Shown: positions 35,807 through 45,524, counted from the first letter of the stretch. The stretch is DNA of 64,000 bases from Hephaestia mangrovi (GCF_019880555.1 NZ_JAINVU010000002.1:310001-374000); one strand, 5' to 3'. The notes: a model not told the origin generated them from the sequence alone. A program made the numbers and translations.

Positions 35807-36241
35807 ATGAACGAGACGATCCGGAAGTTCGGCCATCCGGCGACGCTGATCCGCGATTATGCGCATTGGGTGGTGCTATTGCGCCCGGCACAGGTGACGC
35901 TGGGATCGCTGGTGCTCGCGGCGAAATCCGACGCGACCGATTTCGCCGCCTTGCCGGCGCCGGCATTCGCCGAGATGCGCGAGGTGGTGAGTGATATCGA
36001 GCGCGCGCTGGCGCGCGCGATCGAGTATCAGAAGATCAATTATCTGATGCTGATGATGGTCGATCCTCATGTGCATTTTCATGTGATCCCGCGCTACGAG
36101 GGGAGCCGTTCGGGCGCCGCCCTGACGCTTGCCGACAAGGGCTGGCCGGGACCGCCCGACTTGGCGACCGCGGCGAAGATCGACAGCAGCGAGATCGCCG
36201 CGCTGGCGACGTGGCTGAAGGGTTATTGGCCGCGGGCATGA
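35807..36241 (+). CDS. HIT-family protein
   Basis: The 144-residue protein has the histidine triad motif HVHFHV (residues 88-93), whose middle His acts as nucleophile in nucleotidyl hydrolases and transferases of the HIT superfamily. The N-terminal part follows the Hint/Fhit-like fold. Possible substrates are AMP-linked lysine, dinucleoside polyphosphates or GDP-sugars. It is divergent from the CDP-alcohol transferase gene and lies between lipid-headgroup genes, but a shared pathway is not shown. Cytosolic, short form. Confidence 0.88.
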   Translation: MNETIRKFGHPATLIRDYAHWVVLLRPAQVTLGSLVLAAKSDATDFAALPAPAFAEMREVVSDIERALARAIEYQKINYLMLMMVDPHVHFHVIPRYEGSRSGAALTLADKGWPGPPDLATAAKIDSSEIAALATWLKGYWPRA

Positions 36242-36279
36242 CGGCGCTAGGCACCTGAATCTAAAGTTCGCGTCATACG

Positions 36280-36382
36280 TACCGTCATGCTGAACTTGTT
36301 TCAGCATCCATGGTGCAACACCAACGGCTCGCTTGGCGGTGATGGAGCACCATGGACCCTGAAACGAGTTCAGGGTGACGGT
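36280..36382. repeat. REP-like repeat pair (two inverted units)
   Basis: Unit A: ATGCTGAA-N5-TTCAGCAT (36287-36307) then CCATGG. Unit B: CCATGG then ACCCTGAA-N5-TTCAGGGT (36356-36376). This matches the layout at 17807-17908 closely, including GTGATGGAGC in the spacer. It lies between the convergent HIT and nucleotidyltransferase genes. Confidence 0.85.
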
Positions 36383-36417
36383 TCGATCTTGATGCAGCGA
36401 AGGTCGATTCCACCACG

Positions 36418-37170
36418 CTAGTTCGCGTAGCGGCCGGCGGCGACCCATCTGGCGGTGAGCGCGCGGGCGGCGTCGAGATCGGCTGAGAAATCGACCTCCG
36501 CCCAGTCGAGCCCCTCGATCGAGACGGTGCCGATATCATGGTCCGCCGCGAGCAGGTCGATCGCGCGGAGATACCAGCGCTGGACGCCTTCGGGCGTGCG
36601 CATCATCGCCTCGACCTGGTTGCGGAAGATCGCCGGGCCGTCGCCGGTGAAGGCGAGCATGCCGATCGATTCGGCATTCGATTGTTCGGGCGGCATGCGC
36701 TTGCCGATCGCGAGCAGCCGGCCGTTCTCGCGATGGACCTTCATGTCATCCTCGTCATAAGCGGGCTTGACGTCGATCGTGACGTTGATCGGGCGCGTGG
36801 CGCCGGCAATCAGCCGCGCGACGATCTCGTCCGAGACGATCGTGTCGCCGTTCAGGATGATGAAGTCCCGATCCATCGCCGCGCGAGCGATCCAGCAGCT
36901 GCCGAGATTGTCGGCGACCTTGTAGAAGGGGTTGAACAAGGTTTCGACGCGGATGCCGTCGATCGCGGCGAGATGCGCCTCGACCTTTTCGGTGTGGAAG
37001 CCGGTAACGACCGCGATGTCGGTGATGCCGTTGGCGCGCAATGCCTCGATCTGCCACTCGATCAGCGTGCGGCCGTTGAACTCGATCATGCACTTGGGGC
37101 TGTCCGCCGTGAGCGGCAAAAGGCGCGACCCCTGGCCGGCGCTGAGGATGATGGCTTTGCTGATCGTCAT
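36418..37170 (-). CDS. Sugar/alcohol-phosphate nucleotidyltransferase
   Basis: The 250-residue protein begins MTISKAIILSAGQGSRLLPL, the signature of nucleotide-sugar pyrophosphorylases (GXGTRLxPLT form), followed by SPKCMIEFNGRTLIEWQI and FIILNGDTIVSDEI with the Mg-binding Asp. Members make NDP-sugars or CDP-alcohols such as CDP-choline (LicC) or CDP-inositol. The lack of a hexapeptide-repeat tail, the single short domain and the nearby CDP-alcohol transferase suggest it makes a CDP-alcohol donor. It lies 700 bases from that gene with the HIT gene in between. Start MTISK at 37170 fits the family. Confidence 0.83.
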   Translation of the reverse strand: MTISKAIILSAGQGSRLLPLTADSPKCMIEFNGRTLIEWQIEALRANGITDIAVVTGFHTEKVEAHLAAIDGIRVETLFNPFYKVADNLGSCWIARAAMDRDFIILNGDTIVSDEIVARLIAGATRPINVTIDVKPAYDEDDMKVHRENGRLLAIGKRMPPEQSNAESIGMLAFTGDGPAIFRNQVEAMMRTPEGVQRWYLRAIDLLAADHDIGTVSIEGLDWAEVDFSADLDAARALTARWVAAGRYAN

Positions 37171-37271
37171 GGGAACCTGTTTGTTGAGCGCCTCTCGGCG
37201 AAGCCGGTGCCGAATCCGGAAAACCACCGCGCTTTAACCCGGTAAGCGGGCGAGGCAAACCCGCACCCGGT

Positions 37272-38564
37272 TCAGCCGCGCGGCAGCTCGGCCTTAGGGA
37301 AGCCCTGCCACACCTGATCGTAATCCTCGTCTAGCGCACTCGTTTTGAGCGCGTAATCGGTCGGCGAGAAGATCCAGCGGCTCTCGACCATGAAGGCCAT
37401 GGTGTCCTCGATCTTGTGTGGCTTGAGCGCGGCTTCGCTGGCGCCCTTCCAGCTCGCGACATCGGGGCCGTGGCCGGACATCTGGTTGTGCAAGGAAAGC
37501 GCGCCGGGGCGGAAGCCCTCCGCCTTGGCGTCATAGGCGCCGGTGATGAGACCCATGCACTCGCTCATCACATTGCGGTGGAACCAGGGCGGGCGGAAGG
37601 TATCCTCGGCGACCAGCCAGCGTGGCGGGAAGATGACGAAATCGACGTTCGCCGTGCCGGGCACGTCGCTGGGCGAGGTGAGGACAGTGAAGATCGAGGG
37701 ATCGGGATGGTCGTAGCTGATGCTGCCGATCGTGTTGAAGCGGAACAGGTCGTATTTGCAGGGCGCGAGATTGCCGTGCCAGGCAACGACATCGAGCGGC
37801 GAACGGCCGAGATTGGTGGTCCATAGCGAGCCGCGGAATTTCTGAACGAGCTCGAAATCGCCCTCGACGTCTTCGAACCATGCAGTCGGGGTTTCGAAGT
37901 CGCGCGGATTGGCGAGGCCATTGGCGCCGATCGGGCCGAGATCGGGGAGGCGGAAGGGTGCCCCGTGGTTCTCGGCGACATAGCCGCGTGCCTTGCCGTC
38001 GGGCAGCGTGACGCGGAAGCGGACGCCGCGCGGGATCAGGGCGATCTCGCCGGGCTGGAGGTCGATGCGGCCCATTTCGGTGAAGAGGGTGAGGCGGCCC
38101 TGCTCGGGGATGACGACCAGCTCGCCATCGCCGCTGACGAAGGCGCGGCGTGCCATGTCGCGGGTCGCGCGATAGATGTGGACAGCGACGCCGGCCTGCG
38201 TCGTCGGCCCGTCGCCGGCGACCACCATCGTCGTCAGGCTGTCGATCCAGTCGGCCTCGCCGTCGATGTCGAGCGGGCCCCAGCGCAGGCGGTTGGGGGC
38301 GAAGGGCTGCTTGACGACGCCGGGCGCGAACAGCGGCGCGCCCTGGTAGCGGGTGAAGGCGGGGTGCGCTGCCGAGGGGCGCAGGCGGTAGAGCCACGAG
38401 CGGCGGTTCTCGCTGCGCGGCGCGGTGAAGGCGGTGCCGGAGAGTTGCTCGGCATAGAGGCCGAACGCGGGCTTCTGCGGCGAATTGCGGCCCTGAGGCA
38501 GCGCGCCGGGGATCGCTTCGGACGCGAAATGATTGGCGAAGCCGGTCATGTAGGAAGTCGTCAT
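37272..38564 (-). CDS. hmgA: Homogentisate 1,2-dioxygenase
   Basis: The 430-residue protein is full-length homogentisate dioxygenase, which opens the ring of homogentisate to maleylacetoacetate in tyrosine and phenylalanine degradation. It starts [17 protein letters not shown], and the iron-ligand region is intact: [12 protein letters not shown] and NQMSGHGPD in the C-terminal third. It lies downstream of hppD on the same strand, separated by a 190-base palindromic element, so the two steps of the pathway are next to each other. maiA and fahA, the following steps, are not in the window. Confidence 0.97.
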   Translation of the reverse strand: MTTSYMTGFANHFASEAIPGALPQGRNSPQKPAFGLYAEQLSGTAFTAPRSENRRSWLYRLRPSAAHPAFTRYQGAPLFAPGVVKQPFAPNRLRWGPLDIDGEADWIDSLTTMVVAGDGPTTQAGVAVHIYRATRDMARRAFVSGDGELVVIPEQGRLTLFTEMGRIDLQPGEIALIPRGVRFRVTLPDGKARGYVAENHGAPFRLPDLGPIGANGLANPRDFETPTAWFEDVEGDFELVQKFRGSLWTTNLGRSPLDVVAWHGNLAPCKYDLFRFNTIGSISYDHPDPSIFTVLTSPSDVPGTANVDFVIFPPRWLVAEDTFRPPWFHRNVMSECMGLITGAYDAKAEGFRPGALSLHNQMSGHGPDVASWKGASEAALKPHKIEDTMAFMVESRWIFSPTDYALKTSALDEDYDQVWQGFPKAELPRG

Positions 38565-38570
38565 GCCATC

Positions 38571-38754
38571 CCTTCCTCCTCCCCCTCGACGGGAGAGGAT
38601 AGCGGAGCTTGCGAGCATTGCTCGCTAGCGTAGCTTGGTGAAGGTGGGGGCCACATGCACGACCGTTTCGCCCTCGAGGCTCCACCCTCACCAACTGCGA
38701 CTAGGCAGCGAGCTGCCAAGTCTTCGTATCCTCTCCCGTCGAGGGAGAGGAAGG
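38571..38754. repeat. Long palindromic element between hppD and hmgA
   Basis: CCTTCC...CTCGACGGGAGAGGATA at 38571-38601 is matched by its inverted copy at 38727-38754 (TATCCTCTCCCGTCGAGGGA and AAGG), differing by a three-base insertion. Inside, AGCTTGGTGAAGGTGGGGG (near 38632-38650) is inverted as CTCCACCCTCACCAACTG (near 38680-38697). The whole intergenic space is thus one imperfect hairpin of about 184 bases, like a MITE or an ERIC-type repeat. No protein-coding content is seen in it. Confidence 0.75.
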
Positions 38755-38757
38755 CCA

Positions 38758-39831
38758 TCAGGCCTCGGTCTTTTCCTTCGCGGGCACGACGCCGCGGCGG
38801 ATCTGGTCGAGCTCGATCGATTCGAACAGCGCCTTGAAATTGCCCTCGCCGAAGCCGTCATTGCCCTTGCGCTGGATGATCTCGAAGAAGATCGGGCCGA
38901 CCATATTCTCGGTGAAGATCTGCAGCAGCAGGCCGCCGCCGGTCTCGGGCGCGCCGTCGATCAGGATGTCGCGCTTGCGCATTTCCTGGACGTCGTGATT
39001 GTGGCCGGGCAGACGCTTGTCGACCAGCTCGTAATAGGTTTCGGGCGTGGTCTGGAAGCGGATGCCGTTGGCGCGCAGCGCGTCGACGGTGGCGAAGATG
39101 TCATCGGTGGCGAGCGCGAGGTGCTGAATGCCTTCGCCCTTATAGTCCTTGATGAATTCCTCGATCTGCGAATGCTCGTCCTGGCTTTCGTTCAGCGGGA
39201 TGCGGATCTTGTCGTCGGGCGCGGTCATCGCCTTGGAGAACAGGCCGGTCGATTGGCCTTCGATGTCGAAATAGCGAATCTCTCGGAAATTGAAGATCTT
39301 CTCGTAATATTCGGCCCAATAGTTCATCCGGCCGCGCTGCAGATTGTGGGTCAGGTGATCGAGCGTGTGGAGGCCGGTGGAGCGATCGTTCGCGCTCTTG
39401 CCGGTGGGCGTGAAATCCGTGCCGTAAATATCTGATTTCTTGTCGACGAGATAGAGATTGGCGCCACCGATCCCCTCGATGGCAGGGATGTCGAGCTCGC
39501 CGGGGCCATGCTCGCCCTTGACCGCGACGGCCCCGCGCTCGACCGCCATCGCGAGCGCCTTCTCGCCATCGGCGACGCGGAACGCCATCGCATTGGCGGA
39601 GGGGCCGTGAGCATCGCGGAAGCCGGCGACCTGGCCGGCCTTTTCCATGTTCAACAGGAAATTGATGTCGCCCTGCGCATAGCGGCGGACGTTCTTCGAC
39701 TTGTGCGTGCCGACATGGGTGAAGCCCATCTTCTCGAACAAATCGGCGAGTGCCTGCGGGTCGGGACCGGTGAATTCGACGAACTCGAAGCCGTCGAGGC
39801 CCATCGGGTTTTCGCGTTGATCGGCGGTCAT
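38758..39831 (-). CDS. hppD: 4-hydroxyphenylpyruvate dioxygenase
   Basis: The 357-residue protein converts 4-hydroxyphenylpyruvate to homogentisate, the substrate of the neighbouring hmgA product. Iron ligands are visible: the first His in TLDHLTHN, the second in GIQHLAL and Glu in GPIFFEIIQRKG near the C-terminus. The length matches bacterial HPPD. The start MTADQREN follows a GGAGAG ribosome site. A short inverted repeat GTATC-N4-GATAC lies just upstream and may be an operator. The palindromic element between this gene and hmgA could affect co-transcription. Confidence 0.97.
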   Translation of the reverse strand: MTADQRENPMGLDGFEFVEFTGPDPQALADLFEKMGFTHVGTHKSKNVRRYAQGDINFLLNMEKAGQVAGFRDAHGPSANAMAFRVADGEKALAMAVERGAVAVKGEHGPGELDIPAIEGIGGANLYLVDKKSDIYGTDFTPTGKSANDRSTGLHTLDHLTHNLQRGRMNYWAEYYEKIFNFREIRYFDIEGQSTGLFSKAMTAPDDKIRIPLNESQDEHSQIEEFIKDYKGEGIQHLALATDDIFATVDALRANGIRFQTTPETYYELVDKRLPGHNHDVQEMRKRDILIDGAPETGGGLLLQIFTENMVGPIFFEIIQRKGNDGFGEGNFKALFESIELDQIRRGVVPAKEKTEA

Positions 39832-39853
39832 GGCATGGCTCTCCGTAAAACTG

Positions 39854-39867
39854 GTATCTGTTGATAC
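39854..39867. promoter_or_regulatory. Candidate operator upstream of hppD
   Basis: GTATC (39854-39858) and GATAC (39863-39867) are perfect inverted half-sites with a TGTT spacer, 23 bases upstream of the hppD start, in a locally AT-rich stretch. MarR-type regulators commonly bind such short palindromes, and a MarR gene lies 2 kb away; a link is inference only. Confidence 0.4.
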
Positions 39868-39999
39868 TATATCAGCCGAAGCGGCGCAGTTCAAATAGTT
39901 CGAACGCATCGCCTGGCGGAACTTTCCCCGGCATTTTGGCAAGCGCGCGCGACTGGTCTATGCGCGACCGTGACTCGACCACCAACAGGGAGACCCGCC

Positions 40000-41784
40000 T
40001 TGCGGACACGCGCGCGGCTTGCCGGACTGACCGCTCTTTCCACCGTCGCTCTCGCCATCGGCGCTTCGGCGCAGCAGACGCCGCCGGCGTCGCCGCCGAT
40101 CTCCGCCAAGGCGCTCGATCAGGCGAGCGCCCAGCCCGAGAGCGGCGACTGGCGCAATGCGCAGCCGGTGATGGCGCCGCACGCGATGGTGGTGGCGGCG
40201 CAGCATCTGGCGACCGATGTCGGCGTGCGCATCCTGCAGGAGGGCGGCAATGCCGTCGATGCCGCGGTCGCGGTCGGCTATGCCGAGGCGGTGACGCATC
40301 CGTGTTGCGGCAATATCGGCGGCGGCGGGTTCATGGTCGTCCACCTCGCATCGGGCAAGAACCTGTTCCTCGATTTCCGCGAGAAAGCGCCGCTGAAGGC
40401 GACCGCGACGATATTTCAGGACGAGGACGGCAACGTCGTGCCGGGCCGATCGACCGGAACCTGGCTCGGCGTCGGCGTGCCGGGGACGGTGATGGGGCTG
40501 AACGAGGCGCTGGCCAAATACGGCACGATGCCGCTCAAGAAGGTGATCGCGCCGGCGATCGCGCTGGCCGAGAAGGGCTATGTGCTGGCGCCGGGCGACG
40601 TCAAGATCATGGACAATCGCGTCAAGGATTTCGCGCAGGAGCCCAATGTCGCGCCGATCTTCCTCAATCACGGCCAGCCGTGGAAAGCGGGTGACCGGCT
40701 GGTGCAGACCAACCTCGCCAAGACGCTGAAGCGGATTGCCAGCAAGGGGACCAAGGCGTTCTACAGCGGACCGATCGCCGAGAAGATGGTGCAGGCGAGC
40801 CAGGCCGGCGGCGGGCTGTTCACGATGAAGGATTTCGCCGATTACACGGTGAACTGGGATACGCCGGTGACCTGCACCTATCGCGGCTACCAGATCATCG
40901 CCGCGCCGCCGCCGAGCTCTGGCGGGACAACGGTGTGCGAGATCCTGAAAACCGTCGAGGGCTATCCGCTGGGCCAATATGGCTTCGGGTCGGTGGAAGC
41001 GACGCATTATGTCGTCGAGGCGGAGCGGCGCGCGTTCGCCGATCGCAACACCGATCTCGGCGACCCGGCATTCGTCCACAATCCGGTCGCCCGGCTGATC
41101 TCGCCCGAACATGCCGCCAAGCTGCGCGCGTCGATCCTGCCGGACAAGGCGACGCCGTCGAGCGAGATCAAGGGCGGGGTGAGCGCCACCGAAGGGATCG
41201 ACACGACGCATTTCTCGGTGGTCGACGCGCAGGGCAATGCCGTCGCGGTGACCTATACGCTCAACTATCTGTTCGGCGTCGGCAAGATGGCCGGCGACAC
41301 CGGCTTCTTCCTCAACAACGAGATGGACGACTTCACCTCGAAGCCGGGCGTGCCCAATGGCTTCGGGTTGGTGCAGGGCGCCGCCAACGCGGTGGCGCCG
41401 GGCAAGCGGCCGTTGTCGTCTATGTCGCCGACGATCGTGCTGCGCCCCGACGGCAAGGTGCTGATGGTGACCGGGAGCCCTGGCGGCTCGACGATCATCA
41501 CCACCGTGGCGCAGACGATCATGAACGTGATCGATTACGGCATGAACGTGCAGCAGGCGATCGACGCGCCGCGCTTCCACCACCAATGGCTGCCCGACAC
41601 CGTGCTGGTCGAGCCCGGCTATCTGACGCCGGACACGCAGGCGAAACTGGAGGCAATGGGCTATTCGTTCCACCCGATCGCGGCGATCGGCGCGGACGAG
41701 GCGATCGTCGTCGATCCCAAGACGGGGATGCTGCACGGCGCCAACGACCGCCGCCGGCCGGCGGGCGAAGCCAAGGGGTATTGA
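40000..41784 (+). CDS. ggt: Gamma-glutamyltransferase (Ntn hydrolase)
   Basis: The 594-residue precursor has a signal peptide (hydrophobic stretch near residues 8-25, ending ASAQ) and is the periplasmic gamma-glutamyltransferase that splits glutathione. The self-cleavage and catalytic Thr lies in DTTHFSVVDAQGNAV near residue 402. Oxyanion and substrate motifs include PLSSMSPTIV and SPGGSTIITTV. The start is probably TTG at 40000, because AGGGAGA lies just upstream; the in-frame GTG at 39970 has no ribosome site. It lies between hppD (divergent) and a MarR gene. Confidence 0.94.
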   Translation: MRTRARLAGLTALSTVALAIGASAQQTPPASPPISAKALDQASAQPESGDWRNAQPVMAPHAMVVAAQHLATDVGVRILQEGGNAVDAAVAVGYAEAVTHPCCGNIGGGGFMVVHLASGKNLFLDFREKAPLKATATIFQDEDGNVVPGRSTGTWLGVGVPGTVMGLNEALAKYGTMPLKKVIAPAIALAEKGYVLAPGDVKIMDNRVKDFAQEPNVAPIFLNHGQPWKAGDRLVQTNLAKTLKRIASKGTKAFYSGPIAEKMVQASQAGGGLFTMKDFADYTVNWDTPVTCTYRGYQIIAAPPPSSGGTTVCEILKTVEGYPLGQYGFGSVEATHYVVEAERRAFADRNTDLGDPAFVHNPVARLISPEHAAKLRASILPDKATPSSEIKGGVSATEGIDTTHFSVVDAQGNAVAVTYTLNYLFGVGKMAGDTGFFLNNEMDDFTSKPGVPNGFGLVQGAANAVAPGKRPLSSMSPTIVLRPDGKVLMVTGSPGGSTIITTVAQTIMNVIDYGMNVQQAIDAPRFHHQWLPDTVLVEPGYLTPDTQAKLEAMGYSFHPIAAIGADEAIVVDPKTGMLHGANDRRRPAGEAKGY

Positions 41785-41878
41785 GCGAGACTTTAGGTAA
41801 CGGCGACCTTTTCTACCTCGTCACGCCCAGCTGGTTCCGGCATCACCGGGCGTGAACCACAGGAAGAGGGGAGGGACC

Positions 41879-42334
41879 ATGGCCGACACGCTGAAGCTCG
41901 ACGATTTCCTGCCGTATCGGCTGTCGATCGCCTCCAACCGCGTGTCGGGGGCGATCGCGACGGCATATCATGCGCTGTTCGGGCTGCGTATTCCGGAGTG
42001 GCGGCTGGTCGCGGTGCTCGCCGAGGGCGGCGAGATGACGCAGCGCGCGATCGGCCACGTCACGCAGATGGACAAGGTGACGGTGAGCCGCGCGGCGATC
42101 GTGCTGGTCGAGCGCGGGCTGGCGGCGCGCAGCCCCAATGAGGACGATCAGCGATCGCACCACCTGTCGCTGACCAAGGCGGGGCGGCGGCTCTACGACG
42201 AGGTGGCGCCGATGGCACTGGCGATCGATCACCAGATTTTCGAGGGGTTCTCGCGTGATGAGCTGGCGACCTTGCGCGCGATGCTCGAGCGGCTGGAAAA
42301 GGCCGCGACGGCGCTGGAAGTCGATCAGGGTTGA
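41879..42334 (+). CDS. MarR-family transcriptional regulator
   Basis: The 151-residue protein has the winged-helix MarR pattern. It has LPYRLSIASNRVSGAIATAY at the dimer helices, then IPEWRLVAVLAEGGEMTQRAIG, QMDKVTVSRAAIVLVERGL for the recognition helix and RSPNEDDQRSHHLSLTKAGRRL for the wing. It should be a dimeric repressor of nearby genes that responds to a small aromatic ligand. The start at 41879 has an excellent GGGGAGGG ribosome site. Candidate targets are hppD/hmgA (operator-like site at 39854) or the malate synthase gene just downstream. Confidence 0.92.
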   Translation: MADTLKLDDFLPYRLSIASNRVSGAIATAYHALFGLRIPEWRLVAVLAEGGEMTQRAIGHVTQMDKVTVSRAAIVLVERGLAARSPNEDDQRSHHLSLTKAGRRLYDEVAPMALAIDHQIFEGFSRDELATLRAMLERLEKAATALEVDQG

Positions 42335-42413
42335 AGCGAGCGGCCGTTTTGCCGTAAACGCGCGGCCAAGCCCTCCCCAGGCCGAACGACGCATGACCGT
42401 TTGAGGAGGACCT

Positions 42414-44492
42414 ATGATCGATCGCGCCGGCCTGACCATTGCCGACCCGCTTGCCCGCTTCGTCGAGGATAACGTGCTGCCGCCGCTCGGCATCGCGGCG
42501 GATGGCTTCTGGGCGGGCGTGGCCGACATCTTTGCGCGGTTGGCGCCGGAGAACCGGGCGCTGCTCGCCAAGCGGGATGCGATCCAGGCGCAGATCGACG
42601 ATTGGTACGACGCCCACCCCGGCGAGGACATGCCCGATGCCTTCCTGCGCGAGATCGGCTATCTGGTCGATGCGCCGCCGTCGTTCGCGATCGGCACCCG
42701 CAACGTCGATGACGAGATTGCCCGGATGGCGGGGCCGCAGCTCGTAGTGCCGGTGCTCAATGCGCGGTTCGTGCTCAATGCCGCCAATGCGCGCTGGGGC
42801 AGCCTGTACGATGCGCTGTACGGCACCGATGTGCTGCCCGGAACGGCCCGGCCCGGCGGTTACGATGCCGAGCGCGGCGCGCAGGTGATCGCGCGGGCCA
42901 AGGCGTTCCTCGACGAGGCGGTGCCGCTGGCCGACGGACGTTGGGCGGATTGGCGCGGCGGCGAACCTGCGCTCCGCGATCCCGGGCAGTTGGTCGGGCG
43001 GCGCGGCGAGTCGCTGCTGTTCCGACACAATGGGCTGCACATCGAACTGGTGATCGACCACAATTCGGCGATCGGACGTGACGATCCGGCGGGGATTGCC
43101 GACGTGCTGATCGAGGCGGCGCTGACGACGATCGTCGATCTGGAGGATTCGGTCGCGGCGGTCGATGCCGAGGACAAGGTGGCGGCGTATCGCAACTGGC
43201 TGGGGCTGATGCGCGGCGATCTGGAAGAGACGTTCGACAAGGGCGGGCGCGTGATGACGCGGCGGCTGGCTGCGGACCGGACCTATGACGTGGCCGATGG
43301 CGGAACGCTGACGCTGCCCGGCCGATCGCTGCTGTTCGTGCGCAACGTCGGGCATCTGATGACGACGCCGGCGGTGGCGCTGGCGGACGGATCGGCAGCG
43401 CCCGAAGGCATTTTAGACGCGATCATGACCAGCCTGATCGGGCTTTACGACCTGCGCAGGCTCGGCCGCTATCGCAACAGTCGGGCTGGATCGATCCATA
43501 TCGTCAAGCCGAAGATGCACGGGCCGGAGGAATGCGGCTTTACCGACCGATTGTTCGATGCGGTGGAGGATCTGCTGGGGCTCGACCGGCACACGATCAA
43601 GGTCGGCGTGATGGACGAGGAACGGCGAACCTCGGCCAATCTCGCGGCGTGCATCCACGCGGTGAAGGACCGGATCGTGTTCATCAACACCGGCTTCCTC
43701 GATCGTACCGGCGACGAGATCCACACCGCGATGCGCGGCGGGGCGGTGGTGCCCAAGGGGGAGATGAAGGCCGCGGCGTGGATCAAGGCCTATGAGGATC
43801 GCAACGTCCGCATCGGGCTTGCCTGCGGGCTCTCCGGCAAGGCGCAGATCGGCAAGGGGATGTGGGCGGCGCCCGATCGCATGGCCGACATGCTGGAGCA
43901 GAAGATCGCACATCCGCTGTCGGGCGCGAACACCGCCTGGGTGCCATCGCCGACCGCGGCGACGCTGCACACGCTGCATTACCATCAGGTCGACGTGTTC
44001 GCGCGGCAACGCGAGATTGCCGGCGAGGCGGCGCCGGGGCTCGAGGCGCTGCTAACGGTGCCGTTCGCGCGCGGCCGCAACTGGACGCGAGACGAGGTGG
44101 CGCGCGAGCTCGACAACAATGCGCAGGGCATCCTGGGCTATGTCGTGCGGTGGATCGATCAGGGCGTTGGGTGCTCGAAGGTGCCCGATATCGACGATGT
44201 CGGGCTGATGGAGGACCGCGCGACGCTGCGCATATCGTCTCAGCATATCGCCAACTGGCTGCTGCACGGGGTGGCGACGCCGGACGAGGTTGACGCGGCA
44301 TTCGCGCGGATGGCGGCGAAGGTCGATGCGCAGAATGCCGGTGATCCCGCGTATCGGCCGATGGCGGACGATCCCGAGGGCCTGGCGTTCCAGGCGGCGC
44401 GGGCGCTGGTGTTCGAGGGCGTCGACCAGCCCAACGGCTATACCGAGCCGCTGCTACATCGCTATCGTGCGCTGGCCAAGGCGCGGAGCTGA
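42414..44492 (+). CDS. glcB: Malate synthase G
   Basis: The 692-residue protein is the long, monomeric G-type malate synthase, condensing glyoxylate with acetyl-CoA to malate. Family features include the N-terminal clasp, [39 protein letters not shown] with Mg-binding acidic residues, and [18 protein letters not shown]. It serves the glyoxylate route for growth on C2 compounds or fatty acids. An isocitrate lyase gene is not in the window. The ribosome site GAGGAGGACCT precedes the ATG. It follows the MarR gene by 79 bases and may be co-transcribed. Confidence 0.96.
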   Translation: MIDRAGLTIADPLARFVEDNVLPPLGIAADGFWAGVADIFARLAPENRALLAKRDAIQAQIDDWYDAHPGEDMPDAFLREIGYLVDAPPSFAIGTRNVDDEIARMAGPQLVVPVLNARFVLNAANARWGSLYDALYGTDVLPGTARPGGYDAERGAQVIARAKAFLDEAVPLADGRWADWRGGEPALRDPGQLVGRRGESLLFRHNGLHIELVIDHNSAIGRDDPAGIADVLIEAALTTIVDLEDSVAAVDAEDKVAAYRNWLGLMRGDLEETFDKGGRVMTRRLAADRTYDVADGGTLTLPGRSLLFVRNVGHLMTTPAVALADGSAAPEGILDAIMTSLIGLYDLRRLGRYRNSRAGSIHIVKPKMHGPEECGFTDRLFDAVEDLLGLDRHTIKVGVMDEERRTSANLAACIHAVKDRIVFINTGFLDRTGDEIHTAMRGGAVVPKGEMKAAAWIKAYEDRNVRIGLACGLSGKAQIGKGMWAAPDRMADMLEQKIAHPLSGANTAWVPSPTAATLHTLHYHQVDVFARQREIAGEAAPGLEALLTVPFARGRNWTRDEVARELDNNAQGILGYVVRWIDQGVGCSKVPDIDDVGLMEDRATLRISSQHIANWLLHGVATPDEVDAAFARMAAKVDAQNAGDPAYRPMADDPEGLAFQAARALVFEGVDQPNGYTEPLLHRYRALAKARS

Positions 44493-44519
44493 GGGCCAGG
44501 ACCCGAACCTGCCCGCACC

Positions 44520-45524
44520 CTAATATTTATCGCGGCGCGGCTTGTTCTGGCGATGGCTGGGCAGCGTATCGGCCATCGTCGCGCCGCGTTCGCCGCGCGG
44601 GCGGGGGGCGCCGGTCGTCGTGTCGATGCCGGTCTGGCGCTCCGCCTCGGCGTTGATCTCGGCGCCGATCAGCACGGCATAGGCCGACACCCACAGCCAC
44701 ATCATCAGCACGACGACCGCGCCGAGCGACCCATAGGTCGCGTTGTAATTGGCGAAATTGGCGACATAGACGCCGAACAGCACGGTCGCGAGCAGCCACA
44801 GGATCGTCGCCGCGATCGATCCGATTGTCAGCCATTGCCAGCGGGCATCGGCGCGATCGGGGCCGTAGCGATAGATGAAGCCGAACGCCCAACTGGCGAT
44901 GCCGGCGGCGACGATCCAGGTCAGCGCCTGGATGATGACGACGCCGGCCTTGCCGAGCACGGTAACGGCGTTGCCGAGATAGCCGAGCACGATCGCCGCG
45001 AACAGGCCGATCACCCCGGCGGCGACCGTGACCATGGTAAGCCGCGCGGACAGCCAATAGACCGCGACGATCGAGCGGCCATCCTCCTCTTCGTAAATGA
45101 CGCTCAATGCCTGGATGATCGCACCCGAGGCGCGCATCGCGCCGTAGATCGAGAAGATCAGGGCAACGAAGAAACCGAGCCCGGCCTTCGACGCCGCCGT
45201 CTGCGCGACGTTGGTGAGCTGATCCTGGATCAACTGCGCGGCATCGGGCGGCACGAGATCGATGATCGTGCGCATGTGATCGGCAACCGTGGCGGGATTG
45301 GCGACGAGGCCGTAGAGCATCACCACCGCGCCGAGCAGCGGGACGAACGACAGGAACGCGTAGAAAGCGACGCCCGCGGCCATCAACGAAAGGTTGTGAT
45401 AGCCATCCATCACATAGATGCGCTTTAAGATAGCCTTCCATGCCGGCCAGGGGTGATGCCAGGGCGCGAGCGACTCGATGCCGGGGATGGCTAAAGGCTC
45501 GACTTCGGTTGTGGTTTGCGTCAT
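44520..45524 (-). CDS. YihY/BrkB-family membrane protein
   Basis: The 334-residue inner-membrane protein has the YihY/BrkB layout with about six spans: GVAFYAFLSFVPLLGAVVMLY near residues 50-70, GLGFFVALIFSIYGAMRASGAI, the YGPDRADARWQW loop and SLGAVVVLMMWLWVSAYAVLIGAEINAE at the end. The family has been linked to serum resistance and to transport or lipid export, but no activity is firmly established. The C-terminal 45 residues are basic and Pro/Arg-rich. It is convergent with malate synthase and divergent from tamA. Confidence 0.9.
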   Translation of the reverse strand: MTQTTTEVEPLAIPGIESLAPWHHPWPAWKAILKRIYVMDGYHNLSLMAAGVAFYAFLSFVPLLGAVVMLYGLVANPATVADHMRTIIDLVPPDAAQLIQDQLTNVAQTAASKAGLGFFVALIFSIYGAMRASGAIIQALSVIYEEEDGRSIVAVYWLSARLTMVTVAAGVIGLFAAIVLGYLGNAVTVLGKAGVVIIQALTWIVAAGIASWAFGFIYRYGPDRADARWQWLTIGSIAATILWLLATVLFGVYVANFANYNATYGSLGAVVVLMMWLWVSAYAVLIGAEINAEAERQTGIDTTTGAPRPRGERGATMADTLPSHRQNKPRRDKY

